Assembly: GCF_003600835.1 (NCBI RefSeq)
Contig: NZ_NQYC01000001.1
Location: 186,001 to 250,000, forward strand
Source: Bacillus sp. PK3_68
GTDB taxonomy: Bacteria > Bacillota > Bacilli > Bacillales > Domibacillaceae
Direction: 5' to 3'
DNA: 64,000 nucleotides
Translations under genes and position numbers: made by a program
Notes under the pieces: generated by a model
Databases searched by the model: none
What the model saw: only the letters and a program-made list of their open reading frames with translations
Told to the model about the DNA's origin: nothing
Shown: positions 16,306 through 25,344 of the stretch, one piece after another
Numbering within the stretch: position 1 is the first letter of the stretch
Layout of the letters: each line of letters starts with the position of its first letter

Positions 16306-16779
16306 ATGGATGATAGAACTTTTAGAAATGCGATGGGAAAATTTGCTACAGGAGTAACAGTCATTACAACACTTTTAGAAGGTGAAGCACACGGTATGAC
16401 GGCAAATGCATTTATGTCAGTTTCCCTTAATCCAAAATTGGTCTTAATATCAATAGGTGAAAAAGCTAAAATGCTAGATAAAATTAACGAGTCTGGAAAA
16501 TTTGCTGTTAATATATTGTCTGATGATCAAAAAGAGCTATCCATGCATTTTGCAGGTCAAACGAAAGAAGAACGTGAAATTGAATTTGATTGGGTAAATG
16601 AACTACCAGTAATAAAAAATGCTTTAGCAAACATTGTATGTAAGGTCCATAGTAAACAAATAGCAGGGGATCATACACTTTTCATTGGAGAAGTAACTGA
16701 TATTGTCACTAGCGAAGGGGCACCACTAGCCTTTTATGAAGGGAAATATAGTGAAGTTAATCAGCTAATTAGCTTATGA
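16306..16779 (+). CDS. HpaC-like flavin reductase
   Basis: This 157-residue protein belongs to the flavin reductase-like (HpaC/ActVB) family: FRNAMGKFATGVTVITT, GMTANAFMSVSLNPKLVLISI (flavin-binding), FAVNILSDDQKELS and HTLFIGEVTDI near the end. It reduces FMN/FAD with NAD(P)H and delivers it to an oxygenase. The obvious partner is the HpaB-like oxygenase at 2133, 14 kb away but under a promoter of the same design. The ATG follows TAAGGAGG. Confidence 0.9.
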   Translation: MDDRTFRNAMGKFATGVTVITTLLEGEAHGMTANAFMSVSLNPKLVLISIGEKAKMLDKINESGKFAVNILSDDQKELSMHFAGQTKEEREIEFDWVNELPVIKNALANIVCKVHSKQIAGDHTLFIGEVTDIVTSEGAPLAFYEGKYSEVNQLISL

Positions 16780-16928
16780 GTAATAATGAACAAGATAAGA
16801 CTATTATTTAAGGCAGATAATTAAATGGTGTGCTAGAAAGAGTGATAGTGTAAAAACATAGAACTATATATTTTTTTCGACTTAAGATGATAATCAAAAC
16901 AATTTATGCATCAATGCAGCTCTACTGT

Positions 16929-16968
16929 GGACAGATTTCGCCTGTTATTGGTGAGTCTGTCCTTTTTT
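16929..16968 (+). terminator. Terminator after the flavin reductase
   Basis: GGACAGA (16929-16935) pairs with TCTGTCC (16956-16962) and is followed by six T. It marks the right end of the catabolic island. Confidence 0.75.
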
Positions 16969-17039
16969 ATTATATAAAAGGTAGATTATATCCCAAGGTA
17001 ACCACTCTTAGAAAAGAATTTAAAAAGGAGGAATGAGAG

Positions 17040-18194
17040 TTGAAACGCATTTATTTAGATCATGCTGCAACGTCTCCCATGCACCCAGAAGTTATGAGAG
17101 AGATCCTCCCATATATGTCAACTACATTTGGAAATCCATCTAGCATTCATTCCTTCGGTCGGGAAAGCAGACATGCTGTTGATGAATCAAGATCCATTCT
17201 TGCTGCAAGTATTGGGGCAAAACCGAGGGAAATTATTTTCACAAGCGGTGGAACAGAATCTGTTAATCTTGCTGTTATTGGAGTCGCTCTGGCAAATGAG
17301 CAGAAGGGTAAGCACATTATTACGACTAAAATTGAACACCATGCGGTCTTGCATTCATGTCTTTATTTAGAGAAATCAGGGTTTAATGTGACTTATCTAC
17401 CTGTTAATGAAGAGGGAAATATATCGATAGATGATTTAAAGAAGGGACTTACAAACGAAACGATTTTAGTTTCTATTATGTATGGAAATAACGAGGTTGG
17501 CACGATTCAGCCTATTGAGGAAATAGCCGAGCTTTTAAAAGACCATCCAGCTTATTTTCATACTGATGCCGTCCAAGCATATGGAATGGAGAAAATCGAT
17601 GTTCAACAATTAGGCATTGATTTTATGTCCGCAACGGCTCATAAAATTAATGGACCAAAAGGTGTAGGGTTTCTTTATGCAAGAGAAGGGAAGAGAATAA
17701 ATCCCCTTATTTTTGGAGGAGGGCAGGAACTTAAACGGCGTGCTGGTACAGAAAACGTTGCCGGTATTGTTGGTCTAGGGGTTGCAGCAAAAATGGCACT
17801 TTCTTCTCGTAAACAAAGGAGTGAACAATACCTATCATTTAAAGAAGAGATGTTATCCATTTTCCGTGAGCATGACCTAGAGTTTAATGTTAATGGCTCT
17901 TTAGAAGGTTTACCGCACGTGCTAAACATATATTTTAAAGGGGCACATGTGGAATCTCTATTAACAAATATGGATCTTGCGGGGATCGCTGTGTCGAGTG
18001 GCTCTGCTTGCACAGCTGGATCGATTCAGCCTTCACATGTATTGGTCGCAATGCATGGAGAAGATGCTATGCGAAGTATGTCTTCAATTCGGTTCAGTTT
18101 TGGGAGAGAAAATACGCTAGAAGATGTGAGAATTGCTGCAAATGAAACAGCTAACATAGTTACACGATTAGCAGCTGAGAAGCTTAGGAAATGA
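17040..18194 (+). CDS. Cysteine desulfurase (NifS/IscS family)
   Basis: This PLP enzyme transfers sulfur from cysteine to acceptor proteins. The PLP-lysine motif ATAHKINGPKG (about residue 202), the N-terminal DHAATSPM and the mobile-loop catalytic cysteine in SSGSACTAGS (about 326) are all present. The length of 384 residues is typical. A TTG start has AAAAAGGAGG upstream. It stands alone between terminators, with no iscU, thiI or mnmA neighbour, so the sulfur acceptor is unknown. Confidence 0.92.
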   Translation: MKRIYLDHAATSPMHPEVMREILPYMSTTFGNPSSIHSFGRESRHAVDESRSILAASIGAKPREIIFTSGGTESVNLAVIGVALANEQKGKHIITTKIEHHAVLHSCLYLEKSGFNVTYLPVNEEGNISIDDLKKGLTNETILVSIMYGNNEVGTIQPIEEIAELLKDHPAYFHTDAVQAYGMEKIDVQQLGIDFMSATAHKINGPKGVGFLYAREGKRINPLIFGGGQELKRRAGTENVAGIVGLGVAAKMALSSRKQRSEQYLSFKEEMLSIFREHDLEFNVNGSLEGLPHVLNIYFKGAHVESLLTNMDLAGIAVSSGSACTAGSIQPSHVLVAMHGEDAMRSMSSIRFSFGRENTLEDVRIAANETANIVTRLAAEKLRK

Positions 18195-18213
18195 TTAAAT
18201 AGAAGAAAGCAAT

Positions 18214-18263
18214 AAAAAAGAAGGCTTCTCCAAAATATAGATTTTGGAGAAGCCTTCTTTTTT
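18214..18263. terminator. Bidirectional terminator between convergent genes
   Basis: A 22-bp-class perfect stem (AAGAAGGCTTCTCCAAAAT and its complement) has A-run and T-run flanks on both sides and serves both the desulfurase and the telA-like gene. Confidence 0.9.
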
Positions 18264-18301
18264 ATTAACCGTTCATTTCTTTTCGATCTGTTGAAACCTC
18301 T

Positions 18302-19483
18302 TTATTTTAAATTTAACAATTTTTGCTTTAGCTCATTTTCCATAGAAGAAAGTTCTTGTTCGGCTTGTTTACGTTTAGCCCGGCCTTCCTGTTGAATGCG
18401 CAGCGTTTCTTCTAAAGTAGAGATCAAATTGGCCTGTGTTTTCTTTAATGTGTCGATATCAACGAGGCCACGTTCATTTTCTTTTGCTGTTTCTATTGTA
18501 TTCGTTTTTAGCATTTCAGCATTTTTTAATAGCAAATCGTTGGTTGTTTGTGATACTTGCTTCTGGGACTCCATCGCTTTTCGTTGTCTGACAAGCGTAA
18601 GTGCAATCGCCACTTGGTTTTTCCACAATGGAATAGCCGTTAAGATGGAAGACTGGATTTTTTCAGCTAATGCTTGGTTCATGTTTTGAATCATGCGAAT
18701 CTGCGGGGCGCTTTGAATCGTGATCTGCCGGCTCAGTTTTAAATCATGTAGTCTTTTTTCTAGACGATCAGCAAATTGTACCATGTCGTTTACATCTTGA
18801 AAGTCCATTTGATCTCCTGACTGCTCAGCCTTCCGGCGCAAGGCAGGAACCGTTTCCTGTTCTAACTCTTCTAGCTTTAATTCCCCGGCTGCAATAAAGA
18901 TATTTAACGCCTGGAAATATTCTTTATTTTTTTCATACAATTGCTCCAGCATTTGTATGTCTTCCAAAAGAATCTTTTTCGAGTGATCCAACTTGACGCT
19001 AATCCGGTCAATTTGCGTGCCAACCTTTTGATACTTTGACATAATTTCTTGAATAGAGTTGGATACTTTATTAAACAGACGACTGAATACATTCTTTTTT
19101 TCAGGACTTAATTCATCCGGATTGACTTCCTGCAGTTTCTTCATTAAATCACTTAAGATATCCCCAATTGTTCCGATATCTTTTTGTTGTACATGATCAA
19201 GCATGGAATGTGAAAAACCTGAAAGCTTCGTCTGAGCTGCTGTACCATAGCTGATAACCGCCTGGTGATTTGTCGGATCAATTTGCTTGGCGATTTCCTG
19301 AGCTTTGAGTCGGTGTTCTTCAGGAAGCACATCAATCAATTTTTTAGGAGCTGATTGTTCATGAAGAGAGGGGCTGGGACTTTGCTCCATTAAGCTTTCG
19401 CCGAATGGCGAAGAAAGCAAATCATCAAGCCCACCCACATCTTCCTTTAATAAGGAGGGACGTTTCTCATTTTCTGTTGTCAT
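18302..19483 (-). CDS. Toxic anion resistance protein, TelA family (YaaN-like)
   Basis: This 393-residue soluble, strongly helical protein of the TelA/KlaA family is linked to tellurite and some cell-envelope stress resistance; the mechanism is not established. Long coiled-coil segments are seen ([39 protein letters not shown]). The family core [30 protein letters not shown] is present around residues 235-265. It overlaps the end of xpaC by 17 bases, reproducing the xpaC-yaaN order of B. subtilis. Confidence 0.88.
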   Translation of the reverse strand: MTTENEKRPSLLKEDVGGLDDLLSSPFGESLMEQSPSPSLHEQSAPKKLIDVLPEEHRLKAQEIAKQIDPTNHQAVISYGTAAQTKLSGFSHSMLDHVQQKDIGTIGDILSDLMKKLQEVNPDELSPEKKNVFSRLFNKVSNSIQEIMSKYQKVGTQIDRISVKLDHSKKILLEDIQMLEQLYEKNKEYFQALNIFIAAGELKLEELEQETVPALRRKAEQSGDQMDFQDVNDMVQFADRLEKRLHDLKLSRQITIQSAPQIRMIQNMNQALAEKIQSSILTAIPLWKNQVAIALTLVRQRKAMESQKQVSQTTNDLLLKNAEMLKTNTIETAKENERGLVDIDTLKKTQANLISTLEETLRIQQEGRAKRKQAEQELSSMENELKQKLLNLK

Positions 19484-20138
19484 AATTTATTTTATCTCCC
19501 TTCTCCAGGGCCTCGGGCAGTTCCTGTCTATTTAATGACTGCTTGGCCACATCAAGTTCAAAAGTTAAATGTTCAATATCTTGTGCCAATACTTTATGCA
19601 AATCTTTTTCTAATGTTTTTGTTAGATCATTGAGTGTTTCTTTTGTTTCCAGCAAAGACTGTTTGACGGATGAGTCCTTCAATTTTTGGGAATTTAACCA
19701 CGCATATTTTTCAGCCAGTTCAACAACAGAGTCCAAGTGGGAATAAAAAAAGGATTCTGCTTCATAAAAACGCTTTGGCTCTTTTTTCACTACCGAAAAA
19801 ATTCTGCGTACGAGACGGTTCAATTCAATCATTTGTTTTAGGGAACTGATGCTGCGCACGCGGACAAACACGTTTTTTAGCCGGCTTAGTTTTTGTTTTG
19901 CTTCTTTCATATTTTCAAGAATAAAATTGTATTCTTTTCTCGTTAAGCCATATTTTTTATATAGACGCGCATCTGCATATTTTCCCAAACCGAAATAAAT
20001 GCCGGCCCCCAAGGCCACAGCTAATATAACTGCCAGCAAGGGAGAGAGCCCGAGCTGATTCACAAAGAGCAGCGAGCAAATGATCACTGCGGGAATGGTG
20101 ATCATTGCGCGAAGGATAAAAAGCAATGGGTTTTTCAT
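19467..20138 (-). CDS. xpaC: XpaC-like 5-bromo-4-chloroindolyl phosphate hydrolysis protein
   Basis: The 223-residue protein has two hydrophobic helices at its N-terminus ([19 protein letters not shown] and [17 protein letters not shown]) followed by a long cytoplasmic helical domain with many Lys/Leu heptads. It was chosen as XpaC by size, topology and linkage to the TelA family gene. ATG 20138 lies 8 bases after GGAG; a GTG nine bases earlier is in frame. The biochemical role is poorly known. Confidence 0.8.
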   Translation of the reverse strand: MKNPLLFILRAMITIPAVIICSLLFVNQLGLSPLLAVILAVALGAGIYFGLGKYADARLYKKYGLTRKEYNFILENMKEAKQKLSRLKNVFVRVRSISSLKQMIELNRLVRRIFSVVKKEPKRFYEAESFFYSHLDSVVELAEKYAWLNSQKLKDSSVKQSLLETKETLNDLTKTLEKDLHKVLAQDIEHLTFELDVAKQSLNRQELPEALEKGDKINYDNRK

Positions 20139-20283
20139 CGTACTCACTCCAGTTATGATTTTCCTTGTAATACGCGCGATCTGTCAAAAAGTTTCATGAT
20201 TCTTTAAATTTTATCAAAAATGCAGCCGCTTTGTCTTTACTTTTACTAATAGAAGAAAAGAATGGGAAAGTCAACTGAAAAGA

Positions 20284-20325
20284 AAAAAATGAAACAGATC
20301 CTTTAGGATCTGTTTCATTTTTTAT
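20284..20325. terminator. Terminator after yidC
   Basis: AATGAAACAGATCC and GGATCTGTTTCATT form a perfect stem with a TTTA loop, with T-rich tracts on both strands. Confidence 0.85.
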
Positions 20326-21080
20326 TTTCCTTTGCTTACTTCTTTAGCAGGGTAGAGTTTCTTACTCAGCCACGTTTGTCCGATGAGGAACAGACCGCTC
20401 ACTCCCCAATACAGTGGAAGTGCTGCCGGAGCGGAAAACGAAAATACGAGAATCATAACAGGTGAAAGCATGCCGACAATTTTCATTTGCTGTTGCTGCT
20501 GTTCTGGCATGCTCATTAAGGATACTCGGAATTGAATAAAGTACATAACACCAGCGATAATTGCCATTCCGATATCCGGCTGGCCAAGCTTGAACCAAAG
20601 AAAACCGGCATGCCGAATATCGTCTGATGTCCGGATCGCATAATATAACCCCATCCAAATAGGCATTTGCAAAAAGATCGGTAAACAGCCCATGGCAAAT
20701 GGATTAATATTATGCTGCTGGTAAAGGGCCATCATTTCCTGTTGTACTTTCCGCTGCTCCTCTGGAGTTTTGGCGGCTTTCAATCGTTTCTGGATCTTAT
20801 CCATTTCTGGTTTAACGACTTCCATTTTCTCTTTCATAACTTGCTGTTTCTTCATCGTGTTCAGCATTAAAGGCATTAAGATCAAGCGAACAGCGAGCGT
20901 GATAACAATGATAGCAAAACCATAGCTTCCGAGAAGCTCGCCAAGTGCATGAATCAATTCAACAAAAGGCCGGACGAGATAATCGTGAAAGAAGTGCCCC
21001 TCCTCTTGAGCAGCCTGACACCCGCTCAAAAAAAGGCTGGCGCCGAGCAAAGAAGATAACAGTATCGATGTTTTTTTCAA
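20322..21080 (-). CDS. yidC: Membrane protein insertase YidC/SpoIIIJ (Oxa1 family)
   Basis: This lipoprotein-type Oxa1 insertase helps integrate membrane proteins and, in sporulators, may aid forespore assembly. The signal peptide ends at the lipobox LFLSGC (about residue 21). Five membrane segments follow, with YGFAIIVITLAVRLILMPL in the first, where the conserved Arg sits, and FLQMPIWMGLYYAI later. Start TTG at 21080 (after AGGGGG) gives MKKTSILLSS, a proper lipoprotein start. A longer ATG frame at 21104 lacks a ribosome site. The length of 252 residues is typical. Confidence 0.93.
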   Translation of the reverse strand: MKKTSILLSSLLGASLFLSGCQAAQEEGHFFHDYLVRPFVELIHALGELLGSYGFAIIVITLAVRLILMPLMLNTMKKQQVMKEKMEVVKPEMDKIQKRLKAAKTPEEQRKVQQEMMALYQQHNINPFAMGCLPIFLQMPIWMGLYYAIRTSDDIRHAGFLWFKLGQPDIGMAIIAGVMYFIQFRVSLMSMPEQQQQQMKIVGMLSPVMILVFSFSAPAALPLYWGVSGLFLIGQTWLSKKLYPAKEVSKGK

Positions 21081-21248
21081 TGAATAGTTCCCCCTATAAG
21101 CCATTAATTGGCAGTCAAACTGTTTCTATATGATGAAAACTAAAATGAGTATACCTTAAATTGCCTGTTAGTTCAAATGAATACATATGTAGAATAGCCT
21201 ATTCGTTTTCATCACTAACGGATTTTGTGAACTTTTATTTATAATTGG

Positions 21249-21278
21249 TTGACTTAAAAAGCTTTTATCTTTTATCCT
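21249..21278 (+). promoter_or_regulatory. Promoter of bioB
   Basis: TTGACT at 21249-21254 and TATCCT at 21273-21278 are spaced by 18 bases. A full BirA operator pair is not obvious; only a GGTTGAC half resembles one. Confidence 0.45.
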
Positions 21279-21311
21279 TAAAGAGAGAGAAAAGATAAAG
21301 GGGAGAGAGAA

Positions 21312-22313
21312 ATGGCAAATTGGGACCATGTAGCAGAGCAAGTGTTGGAAGGGAACGAATTAAGTGATGAGCAGGCATTGGCCGTGTTAAATTGCCCAGA
21401 TGAGGAGCTGCTGACTCTTTTGCAGGCTGCATACAAAGTGAGAAGTCATTATTACGGCAACAAGGTGAAGTTAAATATGATCATTAATACAAAGTCAGGG
21501 CTATGCCCGGAGAATTGCGGCTATTGCTCGCAATCTATCCGGTCGACGGCTCCAATTGAAAAGTACAGAATGATGGACAAGGAATCGATTTTACAGGGAG
21601 CCAAGCAGGCGTATGATTTGCAGGCCGGCACTTATTGCATCGTCGCCAGCGGCCGCGGGCCGAGTAATAAAGAGGTAGAGCGTGTGACGGAAGCAGTGAA
21701 GGAAATTAAAGAAAAATATCAATTAAAAGTGTGCGCTTGTCTCGGGCTGCTAAAGCCGGAACAAGCAGCCAAGCTGAAGGAAGCGGGAGTAGACCGTTAC
21801 AACCATAATCTAAATACTTCAGCGAGCCACCATGAACAAATTACAACGACTCATACATACGATGACAGGGTAAGAACGGTCAATACCGTCAAGGAATCGG
21901 GCATCTCTCCTTGTTCGGGCGTCATCATTGGCATGAAGGAGCAAAAGGAAGACGTGGTTTCCATGGCCCGCAGCTTACGAGTGTTGGATGCCGACTCTAT
22001 CCCGGTAAACTTTTTGCATGCGATCGATGGGACGCCGCTTGAAGGAACGGCTGAATTAAATCCCCGTTACTGTCTAAAGGTATTGTGTCTGTTCCGCTTT
22101 ATTAATCCGTCAAAAGAAATCCGGATATCAGGAGGCCGGGAAGTGAACTTAGGTGCACTTCAGCCGTTGGGTCTTTATCCAGCTAACTCTATTTTTGTAG
22201 GGGATTATTTAACCACTGCCGGGCAAGAAACGACAGCTGATCATAAAATGATTGAAGAAATGGGCTTTGAAGTCGAGTTTGCTTCACAGTCAGAGGAGCA
22301 GCCAGTTGTGTGA
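21312..22313 (+). CDS. bioB: Biotin synthase
   Basis: This radical-SAM enzyme converts dethiobiotin to biotin. The 4Fe-4S motif is CPENCGYCSQS (about residues 56-66), and YNHNLNTS and the RISGGREVNLG segment near the C-terminus are family hallmarks, including the Arg that binds the 2Fe-2S cluster. The length of 333 residues is normal. It follows GGGGAGAG and is monocistronic here. No other bio genes are nearby, so the organism either carries them elsewhere or uses imported dethiobiotin. Confidence 0.96.
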   Translation: MANWDHVAEQVLEGNELSDEQALAVLNCPDEELLTLLQAAYKVRSHYYGNKVKLNMIINTKSGLCPENCGYCSQSIRSTAPIEKYRMMDKESILQGAKQAYDLQAGTYCIVASGRGPSNKEVERVTEAVKEIKEKYQLKVCACLGLLKPEQAAKLKEAGVDRYNHNLNTSASHHEQITTTHTYDDRVRTVNTVKESGISPCSGVIIGMKEQKEDVVSMARSLRVLDADSIPVNFLHAIDGTPLEGTAELNPRYCLKVLCLFRFINPSKEIRISGGREVNLGALQPLGLYPANSIFVGDYLTTAGQETTADHKMIEEMGFEVEFASQSEEQPVV

Positions 22314-22356
22314 ATGAGTGCTAAGCTACAATAAAGAGACTTAAAAACGGAAGGGT

Positions 22357-22443
22357 GCTATTCAACAATCCAATCAGAGTGTTGAATAGCATTAAGATTA
22401 GAATAGGACGAAAATTTGTACGCAGTTTCGTCCTATTCTAATC
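22357..22443. repeat. Two consecutive perfect hairpins after bioB
   Basis: The first is an 11-bp stem GCTATTCAACA / TGTTGAATAGC (22357-22390). The second is an 18-bp perfect stem, GATTAGAATAGGACGAAA with its complement (22396-22413, 22426-22443) and a 12-base loop. Neither has a clear T run. They could be terminators, RNA-stabilising structures or a remnant of a small repeat element. Confidence 0.65.
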
Positions 22444-22506
22444 TCTAACAAAAACTTCTTCTCTAAAATAATGTATAAATTGGTAAAATAATATACAATC
22501 AAATTA

Positions 22507-22561
22507 GAACAACCGTTCAAATATGTGAATTATATTTATGGCTTAATTAGAACGATTGTTC
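22507..22561. promoter_or_regulatory. Two TetR operators before tetR
   Basis: TTAGAACAACCGTTCAA and TTAGAACGATTGTTCAA contain the inverted repeat GAAC-N4-GTTC at 22507-22518 and 22550-22561, 43 bases apart. This is a classic arrangement for autorepression by the adjacent TetR protein. Confidence 0.65.
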
Positions 22562-22583
22562 AATTTAAGGCAGGTGCAACTTT

Positions 22584-23180
22584 TTGAATAAAAGACGTTA
22601 TGACAGTGAAAAGGCAAGAAAGGAAATCATGGAAAAAGCAACATTGTTATTTTCTGAGAAAGGCTATAATCAAACATCAGTTGGAGACATATCAAAAGCG
22701 TCTAGTTACAGCAAAGGGCATATTTATTATCACTTTCAAAATAAAGAAACGCTTTTTGTCATACTGGCAAAAAAAACGATGCAAGAATGGCATGACAAGT
22801 GGCTGAGAAAAGAATCTACTTGCTCTTCTGCAACAGAAAAGTTGTACGGAATGGCCCTGCATGTTCTCTATAATTACCAGACACCGCTATTAAAAGCGGG
22901 ACAGGAATTGGCATCAAATCCGAATTCGAGTTCAGAGTCTGTGAAAGAATTATACAATTTAGCCATTGTTCCAATGAGTGCGTACCGTGCTATTTTACAA
23001 GAAGGGGTAGATCAAGGAGAATTTATAGCTGGAAATATTGATGAATGGACCGCATTGCTTGGATCATGGCTCGGGGGATTGTGCCAGCTCACCAATACTC
23101 AGGAACTGGGTTTGCTTGAACCTCTTTTTAATCAAGCAATAACCATCTTTTTAAGATCCATCAAAAAGGAAGGGATGTAA
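22584..23180 (+). CDS. TetR/AcrR-family transcriptional repressor
   Basis: The N-terminal DNA-binding domain is typical (AREKI-type start KARKEIMEKATLLFSEKGYNQTSV cut by motif SYSKGHIYYHFQNKETLF, residues 8-60). The C-terminal domain of about 135 residues is ligand-binding, with its ligand unknown. A TTG start follows AAGGCAGGTG. It sits two bases before the SGNH hydrolase start, so regulator and target are likely cotranscribed and autorepressed through the GAAC-N4-GTTC sites. Confidence 0.9.
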   Translation: MNKRRYDSEKARKEIMEKATLLFSEKGYNQTSVGDISKASSYSKGHIYYHFQNKETLFVILAKKTMQEWHDKWLRKESTCSSATEKLYGMALHVLYNYQTPLLKAGQELASNPNSSSESVKELYNLAIVPMSAYRAILQEGVDQGEFIAGNIDEWTALLGSWLGGLCQLTNTQELGLLEPLFNQAITIFLRSIKKEGM

Positions 23181-23181
23181 A

Positions 23182-23883
23182 ATGAGGATTGGCTTAATTG
23201 GAGATAGTTTAACAGAAGGTCGCCCTGGCGTGTCTTTCTTGAATTTATTAAAAGAGAGATACCCGAATTTGACTTTTGATAATCTCGGAAAACCAGGTGA
23301 AACAGTCAAAAGTTTGCATGCTAGACTAACCAAATCGAAATTAGCAACAGATTATGATCTGGCTTTCCTGTGGATTGGAACCAACGATGTTTATTCTAAA
23401 ATGTTAAGCGTTCAAGCACAGCCTGTTGCAGGAGACCGTCAGGAATTTCGAGAAGTGTTTACTAAGGTTTTAGAGATCGTTATCGCTTCTGCAAAACAGG
23501 TTGTTACTGTATCGCCGGCAATTATAGGAGAAAACATGAGCAATGAAGCAAACAAAGAATTAAGGGATTTGTCTACAATCATTCAGTCGATTACTGATCT
23601 ATATTCCACTGTAAGCTTTTTGAATATGCAGGCTGTGTTTGAAGGACATCTAGCCAACGTGAAAAGCTCGGATTACATGAGCACCAGCGTTTGGAGAGTG
23701 ATGAAGGATGTACTATTTTATAAAAATGAGGCTCGGATCGATCGATTATCAAACAAGCGGGGGCTCCATTTGACATTAGATGGCATTCATTTAAATACTA
23801 GCGGTGCCCGGATCGTTGCCGATGAATATACAACGGTGATGGAATATCTTATCTATAATAACAGTCGTACATTGGAGAAGTAA
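23182..23883 (+). CDS. SGNH/GDSL-family hydrolase
   Basis: This esterase/lipase-type serine hydrolase has block I IGLIGDSLTEGRPG (Ser nucleophile), a Gly-containing block, WIGTNDVYSK (Asn block) and LTLDGIHLNTSGAR (Asp-His pair) in order over 233 residues. No signal peptide is present, so it is cytoplasmic. It lies between the TetR gene and an SDR dehydrogenase, which suggests turnover of an ester or lipid that also induces the repressor (inference). Confidence 0.88.
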   Translation: MRIGLIGDSLTEGRPGVSFLNLLKERYPNLTFDNLGKPGETVKSLHARLTKSKLATDYDLAFLWIGTNDVYSKMLSVQAQPVAGDRQEFREVFTKVLEIVIASAKQVVTVSPAIIGENMSNEANKELRDLSTIIQSITDLYSTVSFLNMQAVFEGHLANVKSSDYMSTSVWRVMKDVLFYKNEARIDRLSNKRGLHLTLDGIHLNTSGARIVADEYTTVMEYLIYNNSRTLEK

Positions 23884-23924
23884 TTCTTGATAGAAGGTGA
23901 AGTTTTTCAAACGGAGGGATTGGC

Positions 23925-24743
23925 ATGGGGGAAAGTAAAAAAGTTGCGATTGTAACTGGTGGAGCATCAGGAATAGGGAGAGCGCTCTGTAATGAATTAA
24001 CTGCACATAATGTGTTTGTCGTTATTGCAGATATTAATATTCGAGAAGGAAAAGCTGTTGAAGAAGACCTTAATAAAAGAAATCATCATTCAAAGTTTGT
24101 TTATTTAGATGTCACTGATTCAGCTAGTGTGGAAGAGCTTATTAGAGAAACATATAGGGATTTTGGGAGATTGGATTATCTTTTTAACAATGCTGGCATG
24201 GCTATGTACGGTGAACTATATGATATGTCGATAGAAGACTGGAAAGAAATTATGGATATTAATTTATGGGGCGTCATTTATGGAACTCAAACCGGATACA
24301 AAATTATGAAGGAGCAGGGATATGGTCATATTGTCAATACGGCATCTGCTGCAGGTCTTGGTCCTTCTCCTATATCCTCAGCGTACTCAACAACAAAGCA
24401 TGCTATCGTTGGGCTCACCACCTCTCTTCACTATGAAGCAGAAGAATTTGGTGTGAAAGTGAGCGCGCTTTGTCCGGCCTTTGTTGATACTCCAATTTTT
24501 GATGAAGCGAAAGCCATTAATATTAATAAATCTATGATGACCGAACAACTAAAAAAACAAAAGCCGATGTCACCAGAGCAGCTTGCCAAAATGACGATTC
24601 GTGCCGTTCATAAAAATAAACTTATCATCTGTCCACTCCCCATGCGTAAAACGATGGATGTCATTTTTACAATTTTTCCTCCATTACACCGTTCACTTAT
24701 GAAATTAGTTTGTAAAGTAAGTAGAAAAGCCCGTATGTCGTAG
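23925..24743 (+). CDS. Short-chain dehydrogenase/reductase
   Basis: This is a classical SDR with the cofactor motif TGGASGIG (residues 12-19), an acidic residue ADINIR that favours NAD(H), NNAGMAMYG, the catalytic Ser in ASAAG and YSTTK (Tyr/Lys). Length is 272 residues. The ATG follows GGAGGG. Its substrate is unknown. The C-terminal basic extension (SLMKLVCKVSRKARMS) resembles lipid-metabolising SDRs. Confidence 0.9.
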   Translation: MGESKKVAIVTGGASGIGRALCNELTAHNVFVVIADINIREGKAVEEDLNKRNHHSKFVYLDVTDSASVEELIRETYRDFGRLDYLFNNAGMAMYGELYDMSIEDWKEIMDINLWGVIYGTQTGYKIMKEQGYGHIVNTASAAGLGPSPISSAYSTTKHAIVGLTTSLHYEAEEFGVKVSALCPAFVDTPIFDEAKAININKSMMTEQLKKQKPMSPEQLAKMTIRAVHKNKLIICPLPMRKTMDVIFTIFPPLHRSLMKLVCKVSRKARMS

Positions 24744-24939
24744 CCAATCTTATCATTTTCTCAAAATCATTCGCTCTTGTTGAACAGACCAGTTAAAGGA
24801 ACAAAAATCTCTAATAGGGCAGTTTTTCTTATAATAAAAACTCTGTTTTATTTTTCCATCTGTCGTAGTTCTGCTGTTTCATTTAATGTTACTATTATAT
24901 AAATACAAAATAATGTAGAGCGGAAGAAAGGGTGGGGCT

Positions 24940-25344
24940 ATGAGAAATGGTTGTCTGTTTATTGTTCAACTCGCTTTTTTATGGCTGATTTACGAGCTGG
25001 GCCAATTTATTTCTGGATTTTTTCACTTGCCTGTGCCTGGCAATGTTTTAGGAATGCTCATTTTATTTTTGTTGCTTTCTTTTAAAATAGTGAAAATAAG
25101 GTGGATTGAAAAAGGGGCTTTATTTCTAAACACGCATTTGGCTTTTTTTTTCATACCTATCGCCGTCGGTTTAATGACTTTCATGCCACTTTTAAAAGAG
25201 AGCGGTGGAGCGCTCGCTATTATTTTATTCGGCAGCTCCATTATCGGAATGGCAGTAACAGGCGGAGTGGCGCAATTTTTATCAGCGAAACAAGTGCACA
25301 AAGAAAAAGGGGAGACTACCCGTGAGCATCATCACTCTGTTTAA
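24940..25344 (+). CDS. CidA/LrgA-family holin-like membrane protein
   Basis: This 134-residue protein has four predicted helices: LFIVQLAFLWLIYELGQF, LPVPGNVLGMLILFLLLSF (the conserved family segment), a third at LAFFFIPIAVGLMTF and a fourth at LAIILFGSSIIGMAV. CidA/LrgA proteins with their LrgB partners influence murein hydrolase activity or pyruvate transport. It overlaps the lrgB-like gene by 23 bases. Confidence 0.88.
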   Translation: MRNGCLFIVQLAFLWLIYELGQFISGFFHLPVPGNVLGMLILFLLLSFKIVKIRWIEKGALFLNTHLAFFFIPIAVGLMTFMPLLKESGGALAIILFGSSIIGMAVTGGVAQFLSAKQVHKEKGETTREHHHSV

